The translations under genes were made by a program, and so were the position numbers. Positions 1 through 12,400 of a DNA stretch of 64,000 nucleotides are shown here, piece after piece. The DNA is from Aradus depressus. Taxonomy: Eukaryota > Arthropoda > Insecta > Hemiptera > Aradidae. The stretch's first letter is position 1. Each line of letters begins with the position of its first letter. Under the pieces are notes generated by a model. That model saw only the letters and a list, made by a program, of their open reading frames with translations, was not told where the DNA came from and made no database searches. The stretch is from NCBI GenBank assembly GCA_963662175.1, contig OY759216.1:36163087-36227086 (forward strand). Direction: 5' to 3'.

Positions 1-264
1 CAGGAATATGTATCTTCTGTTTCACAACTTCCCCCACTCCTACCTCTTATCAGTAACATGTGTCCTCTCCTCACTTCTATCTGCAGGCATGCCTCATTCT
101 GACGTACTGCAAACCCCCACACATTCTGATTAACGGTTCCCTTCTCTTCTTACAAACTTCACTCCATGCGACTAATGTCATAGGTCTTTCAGACCTATTT
201 TATAAATCATGTCATTCGCTCAAAGTTACACACACAATAGTGAGTTCAGATTTGTATTTTTCAG
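1..264 (+). other. Unc4 intron, 3' end
   Basis: Noncoding sequence ending in the splice acceptor at 263-264. The upstream exon with the protein N-terminus lies outside the window. Confidence 0.8.
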
Positions 265-443
265 ATGGGGACTTGTCAGGAAGTCAGGAGGACCTGTCCA
301 GTAAACGAAGACGATCTCGAACCAACTTCAACTCGTGGCAGTTGGAAGAGTTGGAGCGAGCCTTCCTTGCCAGTCACTACCCTGATGTCTTCATGAGAGA
401 AGCTCTCGCACTGCGACTCGACCTCAAGGAGTCACGAGTTGCG
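265..443 (+). CDS. Unc4: Unc4 exon with homeodomain residues 1-46
   Basis: The acceptor is a pyrimidine-rich tract ending in AG at 263-264; the exon starts in the second position of a codon. It encodes an acidic Ser-rich lead-in ([13 protein letters not shown]) and then the N-terminal arm, helices 1 and 2 and the start of helix 3 of the homeodomain. The donor GTAAGTA begins at 444, after the Ala46 codon. The apparent reading frame upstream of 264 is intronic: it carries no family similarity and ends at a good acceptor. Confidence 0.92.
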
Positions 444-3400
444 GTAAGTAGACTAGAGCTACTGTAAGATGGGGTAGCGGGAGCCAATAGGGCCGTCGTC
501 AGACTCCTGGGAAGCTCATGGTTCCTTTATTCGATGCGCCATTTTCCGCTCATTAGAATAACTAGAATATACCTACTTCTGAATTTTACATAGAATAATA
601 TTGAGGGCGCCGGTAGCTCAGTGGTATGCGTGCTTGCCATCTGAGCTCAAGATCGTGGGTTCGAAACCCGACTGAGGCCCCTAGTTTATTTTATCTGGGA
701 GGTAAAAAAAACTTAAGCACGCCGTCCTTCGGATGGGACGTTAAGCGATGATCCCGAGCCTGTACGATGTCAGGTACTCGATAAAGACCCCTGCCCTAGG
801 TGAATAAAAATTTAGGGTAGGCAAAATTTAGGACTCCCACAGTAGAGTCAGACTCAGTCCACCAGAGTGACGAAAGAGCGCTCTGGTAGTAGGCGATATG
901 ACCTCGTAGTTAAAGCCCGGGAATGAATCATAGGTCCAAAACCTAACCTTAGAATAATATTTTCCGAGCTATCCGAAGTATAGGGGAAGTTATGTAATTG
1001 GTTAAAAATTTGATGCGGTGTTTTCAACGGAATTTCCCGTTTTTCGATCTCTAGATTTCAAATATGAAAAACAAATGTCTGTGTGTGTGTCTGTGAACAG
1101 GATCACAATAAAATCAATGTATCGACACGAAATTTTATATTTGAATCCAGAACTCTAAGAAACCTATCGCTTTTCAGTCAAATAGACCAAACGGAAGGGG
1201 GGATTAAGGGGAGGCTTAACTCAAAATAATAACTCCCGATGTAATGAATGTATCGACATTAAATTTCATATTTAAGTCAAAACCGAATGAGGACATAACC
1301 TGTCAAATTTCAGCGATATCAGCCGACGGAAAATGGGGGTTTAGGGGAGGGGGCACAATTCGAATACTGTCGTTGTAACTAGTGATGACTATAATGTATT
1401 TATCGACACAAAATTTAGTATGAGGATTTAGGTGCCCCTATATACTATGTAAGTCAACCATTAAATATAAGCGCAAATGAATACATTTTGGCCATTTTCG
1501 CAATAATGGCTATGTGTGTGTGTGTGTGTATGTGATTGAAAAGTTGTGAGCCCTCTACCGCACACAAACGATTGTAGCTATGAACTTGAAATTTGGAATA
1601 AAGAGGTCACATTCTAACCTGTCTCATTAGATTTTGGCCGAAATCGAACGAAAATTGAGACCACTTTCCCCCGGGACCTAACTACATTTTACAAGAAACA
1701 GCCTATGTTTATGACCTAATCAAAAATCTTTTCGAGTAATAGTTGTAGAAAATACTAAAATACATCATTTATATGAAATATGATCTTTTACAGGTCGTCC
1801 GGTTTTCGAGATACATGCCGATAACCATACTGAAATTGTAGTTTTGAAACACATATTTTTAGACATTTCCATGATTTACCCGAAAACGGTTAGTCCTATC
1901 GAAAAATTGGTTCTTACCAAAATTGTTCCTTATAAAATTTCCAATCGTTTATAATCCTCAAATGTGAGGTAGGATTAATATGACAAAAGTTATAGTTCCC
2001 CAAAGAATGTAAACTAAATGACTATAAGGAATATATCTAACAATGAGTAATTTTTAAATCGTAACTCATAGCAACGAACTAATATGGTTTAGGTATTGGT
2101 AGTTTTTTTTGAAAAATATAACGTTATAATTTTGTATATTTGAATAGCGTTATATTGAGAGTAGACATTCTTATACCCAGTAATGCCAGTATGAAATAAT
2201 TTTGAGAAGGGAAAGAGAGTGATCTGTAGGAGTGATTGGTATAAGAAAGTCCTGTAATGGCATTCACATTTTTTTTTTGTTTTTTATTTATTATTTTTTG
2301 ATAAACAGATCCTCTGTAATAGATTAAAAAAATCTACTTTGTAATGTACATAATGACTCTATTAGAAAGAAAAAAAACTTTCATTTTTTTTAAATTAAAA
2401 AAGAAGCTTGTAAAAAAAAGGGGTCCTAGTAAATATGCAGGTTCGGAGAGCCCTTGGAGGAAGATAAATTAAAAGGACAGGTTATTAGTTTGGAGAATTG
2501 ATGGTTGTTCTGAACAGGTGTTGGAGCGTCTCAATTTTGTTAGGTCCCGTCCCAAGCCCCGTTCTAAGGGTGATTAGCTTCAGCTTCCCTCAACTCTCCT
2601 CCAATAGCCTAGAACTATAACCACACCTCTCTTGTCTTGTCGAGTCACCTGGCCCCAAAACATCCTTCTAAATCTAGTCTATTAAGGCTTCAAGCAATTT
2701 TGTGCCTGGCTCAATGCGAAAAGGAACTCCTAATTGCGGTCATAGACTTCCACTTGGTAAACGTTCCATGGAACATCATGTGTCTGCACCTTAAAAGGAT
2801 ATTTCGCGCCTTGTGCCTGTCTCCACACGAAAAGGAACTCCTAATTGCTGTCCATAGATTTCTACTTGGTAACGTTCCATGGAACATCATTAGGAGCCAT
2901 GGTGGCCGTGCGGGCTAGATCGTAGGGCTTTGGTCGAATGGTCTCACCATGGTTGCGGGTTCAAATGTTGCCTGAGAGAGTTTTATTAAGTAGATAGAAC
3001 TCCCTCCGGGGGCCTTGGATGTCGTAAATAACCAATTAACACCATTATAGAGGCTAGGCTAATATGCATCATACATAAGACCAAAAAAAACCATCATGTG
3101 CCTACCTGCACCTAAAAAGGGATATTTCTCGCCTTGTGTCTGGATCAATGGGTAATATATTGTTGTATATATCACATGTATTATAATAATCAATGATATG
3201 TAATAAAGTATAAGGTAGAACAGTTCCAAGACTAATGGCTTGGTAAACACCTTGTAAGTGCCTTTTAATTTAGAAAATACAACAGCAATACGAATAGCCA
3301 GGGGCGTAGCCAGGATTTTGAGCAGGGGAGAGGCAAAGTTAGGCTACTAGGGTGGGGGGTATAAACTCCTGGGGGCAGAGCCCGCAGTTTCCGTGGTTAG

Positions 3401-6400
3401 CGCTGCAGACTTTTTGTTATTAATTGGGGAGACTCGGACCCCTAGAAGTCTAAGGTAACCACTGACTGCAATACTTAAGTTGACTTTACATGAGCAGCAA
3501 AAATGAAAAGCGCAGCAGCAGCAAATGCACTGTGGTTTCTGTGCTTTTAGAATTGAATAACTCACATCCAATAGCGTGTATTTGCTGCTGCTGCGCTTTG
3601 CATTTTTACTGCGCATGTAAAATCAGCTTTAAGAGTATAAAGTATAACATAAATGACGATTTTGAGCGAGGAAATGAAATGATCGAATTCATATAGGTAT
3701 ATTTAAGTAAATGTGATATGACGTGGTTTGTACATGTACATTATTTAACAGCTGATTGCTGATTTAGGAATCAAACGCACGGGAAATTTGAAGATCCTAT
3801 TAGTAACTTGCGAGCAATCAATTTTTAATAAAAACGATTTATTTAGTTTATTTAATTTTTATCTTGGTTTTTTGCTCCGGCCAGAGGGGGAGGGGGGCAC
3901 GCGCCCCCCCTGGCTACGCCCCTGCGAATAGCTGTCCTTTCACGTAAGCATGATCCTGGAGGAGTGTCATGGATGCATGGATATATGTACTAAACTATCT
4001 ATTACATGATTGCATGGCGTAAAAGATCTGGTCATCGAACGCCGACAAATATATCTGGACGGACACCTTAAAGTGAGGATATTTTGCCCATTACATGCTG
4101 ATCCCGGGACTCCGACCAAACCGCAAGTCAGAATCGCACATACTCCCTATATCGATTTTATTACCTTCTTTCTCTAGATGACACTCGACTGCAGTGGGAT
4201 TCCGATTCCTAATTCCCTTCTTAGAGGATGTGGTTGATTTGGCTGCATTAGCCGGGTTAGGGGCCTGTGTAAGAAGACGGAAGGGCGGTGAGGGTGCTGA
4301 GATGGTCTATTAAGGGTAGGGACCTCCAATATGTTAGGGCCGGTGTTCCATTCTGTTCGGTTCAACTTACCCCAATCCCTCTCCTAGCCCTTACCTCCCA
4401 GGGGACTCCTAACCTAACATCCAACCTCAGCAGATAGCACCACCTCCTCTCCCTCCAATCCCCTCCTTAAACATGGATATCCACCAAATTGTATTACTTT
4501 TCCTCACCCTATTCCTTCATACAATTTGTTTTTTATTCTGTGGTTTCCAATTGACTTTGGAAGCTCGCCTAACTTCTGATTGGTCTATTCCATCCTTCCT
4601 AATAGCTTAGGTAAAACGTACTGCTAGCGTACTTACGGGCATCGGAAGGCCGCTGCCGTCCACATCACTTTGAGTCACACGAGTGGAGTCTCTGCCCCGC
4701 TGTGTTGTCAAAGGTTTTCCCGCAGACACTCTGCGGCAGGAAGACGAACGGATGTTGTAGGTATGTAATGACCAGTCGAAATGGATGCTCACGATGCTAG
4801 TATTAGTATTGGGTACATCCTGCAGTGAACAGTTGCTTGTTGACAGGGACGTTTTATTTTGTGTTTATACCAGCTTCGAGGGGATGAATTTAAATACTTC
4901 GGAATGTCTTGTCCAAGCTTTGTTGAATTGCATCATACTCCGAATACAAACAGATTCTCATTCTGCTTTAATAATCTCTCTTTGTTTAATGTATATCATA
5001 GTTGTTTGTGATACGAGATTTCTCATAGAAATAAAAGACGTTGGTCTTCCCACTGTTTTATTTTCGACCAGAACCGGTTTTCAACGCAACTGCGTCATGA
5101 TCAGTGGTACATCCCACCCTTACAGTGTGGACTCCGTATTTCATTAGACTCTACACTGTACGGGTGAGATGAGCCACAGATGATGCGTTGAAATCCGGTT
5201 CTGGTCGAAAAAAAACAGTTTGACAACAACGTCTTTTATTACACTTTTATACATCCTTGAAATAAATTTTTGTTTTGATTATTATTATTTTTTCTTTATT
5301 CTCATGGAGAGAAGTTTTATCTATTAAATAAAATTCTCCCACGAGCAGGATTCGAATCCGTGACCATGGTGGGTCCATGGAACCAAAGCTCTACGCTTTA
5401 GTCCACCCGGCCACCTTTAAATGTTTAATTTTTGAATAGCTTTATTTTATTTATTCATTTTACTTTCTAATTATATATTTTTCAAATTGTTTTATCAGGC
5501 ATCATCATGTTTTTGTTGAAGTTTTATATGACTTTATTACTCATATTTTTTAATGCTTTTTAACGCTTTTATGCTAAATTATGGGTTTTGTGTATATCAT
5601 GATGATGATGGCAACCTCGAAAGCACATAATATGGTCTGTGAGAGGCTCAGTTACTGAAATGTTTTGAATGTACCCAATGAATTTAAGAGTTATATTTTG
5701 ATGTCTACACTTCAGTGTTGTTAGATGCTAATGACCTGAGCAGTTGAGTTCTCTAATCTGTACAAATCAAATTTAAAATTATTCTAAATTTTTCAAAAAA
5801 AAAATATATATATATATTTTGTTGTATAGTTTTGCATATAAAGACCCTTGCTCATGTTAAGACAAGGAATAATTAAGTGTAGATATTGATTTGATCGATA
5901 GCTTCAGAGGTGGAAGCATATAATTTGATTTTGATTTTATTAATTTTCAATTTCTTTAGAGTAAATTGATTTTCGTGATATACTTCTTGATGCAAATGTA
6001 GCGTGATCAAATTGTCCAGCTTAACGAACTGTTCGCGTCAGCTATGTCAGGTCCGTTCTAGATCGCGTGTTCATTCACCAACCTGATTATTTTTAAATTA
6101 CTTTGTCTTGACTCCTGTTTTGATAGAATATTCCAATAAATTATTCCTTTAAGATGAAAACTGGAAGCTCGGAGTCTAGTTGGGAAAATACGTCATGCAA
6201 ACATGTTATATTTCAATCTCCCTGGGTTGTTATTAAAGATTTTCAATTTTCAAGTTTTACAATTCCACGTCGTCCTTTTCTTCTAGATGAATTGAAATTT
6301 ATTTTTATCCATATTTGCTAGTCTATAAATAATGAAGTTTTTAAATGAATTTTCAATGAACTTAAAACTTACGAAATACAATCAAAAATTTAATATTATA

Positions 6401-9400
6401 GTCAACCTAAGTGTGACATAACACTCTTAATTCAATTTGAATTTAAATACCTTACTTCTTATAATTTATCAATTTAGTAAAAGGCAATCAGGTATAATTT
6501 CAATATATAATTTATTTCATTTTTTTCTCAAGACGTTTCGACTTATATTGTCATTTTTAATTCTAAAAAACATTTTTCATTTAATAATAACATTTAATTT
6601 GATTAACAAATAATTTTTTACATCAATATTACATAAAAAAGAGAGATAAGGACTCACCAGCAACACAGATCAATCCCCATTTATTATTTCATCCCTTTAT
6701 TATACAAGGAATATCGTCATTTTTGTACATTATTTCACATTATTTTAATAAAAACCTTGCATCTTTCTAACCAAACAATATTATAAATAGAACCGATAGC
6801 CTTGTTATAACCTACATCTAAATATTTTTCACTAAAATCGATATTAACATTTTTTTAAATAATTTAATTTTTTTTTTTTTAAATTCTGTATCTTATTTAA
6901 GATATACGAGTAATGTGCTTTCTTAGATGCTGAAAAAATTGGAGCACATTACTAAAAAAATACGATAATAAAAAAAAAAAAGAAAAAGTGAAATAACTAG
7001 AAAACGAAGGGATTTCAGAATAATGTCAATAGAGTATTTTTTGTTCCAAATGAGGTGTAAAATTGATTCCTGAAGTTTGTCACACTTTAACATAGGACAC
7101 CCTGTATAATAAAATATAGGGTTTAAAATAGTAAGTCCTGGTACAGTCATTGTTTGAGTCGCCCCCCAGGAGTAGGCGCACCAATACAGTAGTGTACGGC
7201 CCCGGAACAATACACAAGGCCTTCGTGGTGATTCTTCGTCCCCTAGAAATTAGAGATAAAATTATTAAATTCCAACAAGAAAATCTAATTTATATGAGAT
7301 ATACTAGAAATAATGTTTGTATATTTATTAAAATGATTTCTGATGAAATGAAAATATAAATTAGTTTATTAGGAAAAGAAAAAATAGTCCTTTCTTACAG
7401 AAGATATACGAGAATGGGGTGAGTGCTTTCGGCTGTTACACCATCCTCATACTTAAAAAATACTTACAATATACATCAACAATGCAACTAATTTATATAA
7501 TAATATTATTATATTATGTATATTATAAAGATATAATTTTTTAAGAAATCTTCACAAAAATATATATTCAAGTTAATCAAAACTATGGAATGAAATTATT
7601 TTTTTGGAAAAGGCTTGAAATCCCATCTTCTTTATTACCTGATACATAAGATAATCTCAGCAAACTGTCTTAGTGTATAACTAAATCTAACAAGATGGTG
7701 TAATGCCGAAAACCAGTTAGGTATATCTTTTGTTTTATTTATTTAATTTAAATTTCCACAATATGTCCACATGTTCTGTTATACATACAGGACGATATTT
7801 CGAAGGTTTCCTCAGGTCACAAAGAGCGAAATATAGAAGAAAAAAAAAAAGAAAAAGAGCGAAATATTCCAAAATTATATATTTATTGAATAAATTAACA
7901 AATATCAGTAAAGTAAATAGTATATAACTAAAACATTTATGATAATAATACAAATATTAAATAAAAGTAATTGCAGTAAGAATGATAGGATATTGATGGA
8001 GGACCTCTACCAAGAAAATGAAAATGAAAATTATAGCTTTTGTACAAGTAACATGACTTTTGTATATGGTTATTTTTCTCTTTTTGAACAATTTTTTTCC
8101 GAAAAGAGGATTTCTTCCAAGATAAACATTTTTTATGGAATTAAATTTTTTTAATTATATATATTGATTTCAAGTGGTGAAGTTTCGAAATTGTTCTTTC
8201 TTCATTGTGTCATGACTAGTACTGTTGAGAGGAAAATATTTATATTTTTTTCTAATGACCATTAATGTTTCGAATATAAATCAGCGCAGGTATTGGGAAA
8301 ATTAGTAAGTAGTAGAGGGATAGTAAGGGGAAGACTTGCTCCATTGTTTAAGAAGTGTAGATGGAGGAGGGGTAGTTGACCCTCTGGTTGACCAGGACAG
8401 ATTGGAGGCAGTTAGCCATGGTTGTGCCTCCCCCGACTGCTGAGTCGGCATCCTCCACCCCTGGGACATCCAGTACACCCTGCCTCCCTCTTCCAACTAT
8501 CTGTCTCTATTTATCATTCAGACTTGGACTCTATCCTCCCTCTTTTCACCCTAGAGCTCTAGTTCAAACATCTTTCTTCCAACACCTCAGAGCTCGGGCT
8601 CGTTATTATACAATATCCAAAAATAAGAAATGTAGGTTTTTGAACGCGAGAGAAAGAAAAAGAGACGCTGTTTATGACGCCAGCAACTCTAAGCAGAAGT
8701 ACCTACACTCTCTTTGAGGTTCATTATCAGTAGACTGGGTATTAATATGAAAATGTTGTTTCTCCGAACATGATGTAACACTTGTAATTTCTGAACTTAA
8801 TTTCCTCTTTTTGGACGACGGTCCTGGACCATTATTCTCATATTCAGAGTCTGTAGCACTGCTTGTCATGATTTTAGGGTTCACCAAAAAAAAAATATTA
8901 TTATTTTTATTAATTGTTATTCACTTCTTTTGTTAATAATGACAGTTCTGAGAAACAACGAAGAAAGGTTAAAAAGAAAGCAGTACATATAATTCTAATT
9001 TAACATAATGCTTATTTTTAACATATCTGCAACACATTCAGGTTTCAAATTGAAAAATAGCACTGATCTTCCGCGAAATACTATAAAAATAAATTTCATT
9101 AACACAATTGTAACCATCACTACCATGACCAGTGTTGCCAGAAATTCATATTCAATAAAGTTTTATGAAAATAATAAAGTGTTATAAAAAAAAAAAAACA
9201 TGAAAAAAATAAACAAATTAACGATTTATTCAGCTTGGTTTGATGTAATGTGGTGTGGTGTGGTGGGGGTGGAAGGTTCTTTCTCCCTCTCTATTTCCGT
9301 TCGCCTCAGCGCGTCACATCGTTTCGTAACTCATTTACCAGCTTAGTCCCCAAGTTGCCCATTGCGCGGAAAGAAGTTTCATTTCAAAAAAGTAGGAAGA

Positions 9401-12400
9401 TGGATATTAATTAAAGTATAAAGATGAAATTGGAAAGGAAAAAAGTAAAGCCCCCTCACCTCAATTCTAGAGAGGGAATAATTCTGTCTGCCCTCACGCA
9501 CTCCGTCCTGCCAGTTGTGAATTGTCAGATGGGTATTTGTCCTCGTCTATGAATTTTTAAATTGTTATTTGTTTAGTAGTTTTTATATTTTTTTATTGAA
9601 TGGAGTTTCATTTTATTTGCCTCATGCCCGGGCTTTAATTACCAAGTCATATCGCCTACTAGCAGAGATCCCTTTCGTCGCTCTGGTGGACATGAGCCCG
9701 ACTCTACAGTCGAAGTCCTAAATTCTGACCCAGGTTTATTCACCTAGGGTTGGGCTCTTTAACGAGTACCTACTCAACATCGCACAGCTTTGGGATCATC
9801 GCTTAACGTTTCATCCGGAAGACGCCGTGCTCAAGTTTTTTTCACCTTCCAGAAAAAAAAACCTAAAGGCCTCGGCCGGGTTTCGAATCCACGATCTTGG
9901 GCTCAGTAGGCAAGCACGCTACCTATACCGCTGTATATAGTTCGGTTAAATGGAGATTCGGATAATTAGGTTTGTTAAATCACTGTTGTATGCAACCTCT
10001 ATTGCTCCGTTGATTGCGGCAGACAAGCTAGTTCCAGGTGTCTTAGTAGGCCCCCATAGTTAGTTTCACCAGGGTAGGAAGGTAGGGGGGAGACAGCTCT
10101 AGTGATTGGGTCCTCCACATTACCACCCCGAGTTGCCATGGACACCGCACCTAGCCACGCCCACTACCATTATATTCTGTTTTACTTCTAAATTTTTCAC
10201 TTTCTTAGCTATATGGGAAGTTATATAATCGGTAAGAATTGCGATGTTTAGTTTTTACTGAAATTTCATATTTTTCCCCTCTTGAATTTAAAAAAAAAAT
10301 TGTCAGTTAATCACCGGCAGTACTTCCCCATTAATTACTCAAATAAGTTTTCGTCCTCCTGACTGTCTGAGTGTGAACACAATATGACAGATAGAGTGAG
10401 TGTATCGGACGTATCGACACGAAGTGTTATATGTGTACCCAGAACCCAAGAAGAGGGCCAAATCAGCCATCGGAAAGGGGGCACACCTCAAATGCACTAA
10501 TATCTGCCGCTGTACCTACTGAATGTATCGACAAGAAATTTACTATAAAGATTTAGGAGACCCTGAGTAAGTTGATTCTTAGCCTAAATTTTCGATTGGT
10601 TTTAGAGGTAAAGCAACAACTTAATTGTTTAAATGCGATGACTTTCATTTGTTGGTTTTTTCAGGCATTTCTTCCAGAGGTGTCTTCTTTTTTCTTTTTT
10701 CTGACAATATTTCGGGACACTTACACGTCCATTCTTCTGGTCACTGTGAAAGTTCATAGTGACCAGAAGAAGGGACGTGTAAGAGTCCCGAAATATTGTC
10801 AAAAGAATAATAAAAGAAGACACCTCTGGAAGAAATGCCGGAAAAAACCAACAATTCAATATCCCAGAGAAGTTTAAGAAACACATTGGCTTTCATTTGA
10901 TTCAGAGGATGGGATTTTATTGAAAACTGACCTGACCAATTACATAAAGTACAAAGTTCTGTATTTGTTCTGTGATCGTTTGTTTTTATTTATTTCCATA
11001 AAATAGTCCTGCGATTGAAGACAAGTAAGTAAGTGTTACAATAGAAAAGTAAAAACAAATAATAAAGAAAAGATAATATAAGATATAAGTTTCCAAATGT
11101 AGAAATATGAAGCTTTTCTCTAATACTCAGACCAATATTCTACAAAACTTTTGGAACGAGGCATTCATTATGTACCAAGTTTCAGTCTCCTATTAGAAGT
11201 GACTGGAAAAGCGATCAGCAGATTTGACCTAACTAAACTGACTCAATATGACATATACAAATAAAAAATATTATATATAAAAACAAGTTCTTTAGTAAAA
11301 AATAAACTTTTTCTTTCGGTTGGCGATCGATGTTGGCTGGGTAAATGAATAATGAATACCAAACAAAATCGTACATGAATCAAGAGCAATACATTTCCCC
11401 AGCTTTCGCTCTCCCTGCACAACCAATCGACTGTTCGGACTACAGAATCGATATGGAGGGGCTTCTCAAACTGAACTAAATTTTGTGTCGATACATTTAT
11501 TCTATTGGGAAAATCAGAGTGTCGGAAAACATGAAATTCTGGAGAAATCTCAACATAGATTATATAATTTATATTCTTCGTAACTAGAAGTAAAATTACA
11601 TTATTACCCGAACGCCCTTTCGTCGTTCTGATGGACATGAGCCCGGCTCTACTGTGAGAGTAATTTATTTACGTAGGATAGGGGTCTTTAAGGAGTACCT
11701 AACATCGTTTAGGCTCGGGACCATCCGATGGATGGCGTGCTTCAGGTTTTTTCATCTCCCAGATAAAAAACATAAGGGCCTCGACCGGGTTTAGATAGAA
11801 CCCGCGATCTTGAGATCAGTAGGTTAGCAGGCTACTTCTGAGATACCGGAGCCCTCTAGAAAAGAATATGTTACATTGGTAATAATGATGGCAGATAATG
11901 TTAATGCCATTAATGATTCTCGCTGATCGGATCACTGCACTGCAGAGGAACGGACGGTCTTTGGAAGCTCACTCAGGCTATCGTTCCGAGCTAGTCATGC
12001 TGCACTGTTCGCTTGAGTCGGGACGAGGTTCCGATGTGAGCGCTCCACGTTTGTCGTTTATCGGTGCAGTCCATGGCAGCGGCCATTCTCTGAAGTTGAG
12101 CGATAATGTTGTTTATATTTTCAATTTTTTTTTTCAGGTTTGGTTCCAAAACAGACGAGCAAAGTGGCGGAAAAAAGAGCACACGAAGAAAGGTCCGGGT
12201 CGACCGGCCCACAACGCACACCCTGTCACCTGCTCCGGAGAACCCATTCCAGAAGAAGAGTTGCGACGAAAAGAGGTGGAGAGGCGGCAGAAAAAACTGC
12301 TCAAGTCGCTAGAGCGGCAGCAGCGCAAACTGGCCGCAAAAGGAGTCACTGTCGACCTGGAGACCCTTCGCCGGGAATGGGAGACGCAGCACCCCTCACA

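Larger units (their letters stand above)
444..12137 (+). other. Large Unc4 intron (homeodomain 46/47 position)
   Basis: 11,694 bp, GTAAGT...CAG. It is filled with repeats listed separately (SINEs, hAT MITE, family X/Y, foldback, hairpin). Between these, 3930-4990, 5430-9600 and 10870-11600 are AT-rich unique-looking sequence with no coding or RNA gene I can support. Confidence 0.85.

Noticed and set aside
60..264. Upstream extension of the Unc4 frame to a Met at 60
   Set aside because: The stretch before 265 has no family similarity and ends in a good splice acceptor; the frame is open by chance.
614..668. A true tRNA gene
   Set aside because: The boxes are good but the cloverleaf is incomplete, the unit recurs many times with a long non-tRNA body, and it has target duplications; it is a SINE.
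3347..3696. Cys-rich small proteins on both strands
   Set aside because: They mirror each other because they lie on the internal hairpin of the hAT MITE.
10572..10886. Paired frames of about 100 residues
   Set aside because: Produced by the 204-bp inverted repeat; both strands give the same peptide.
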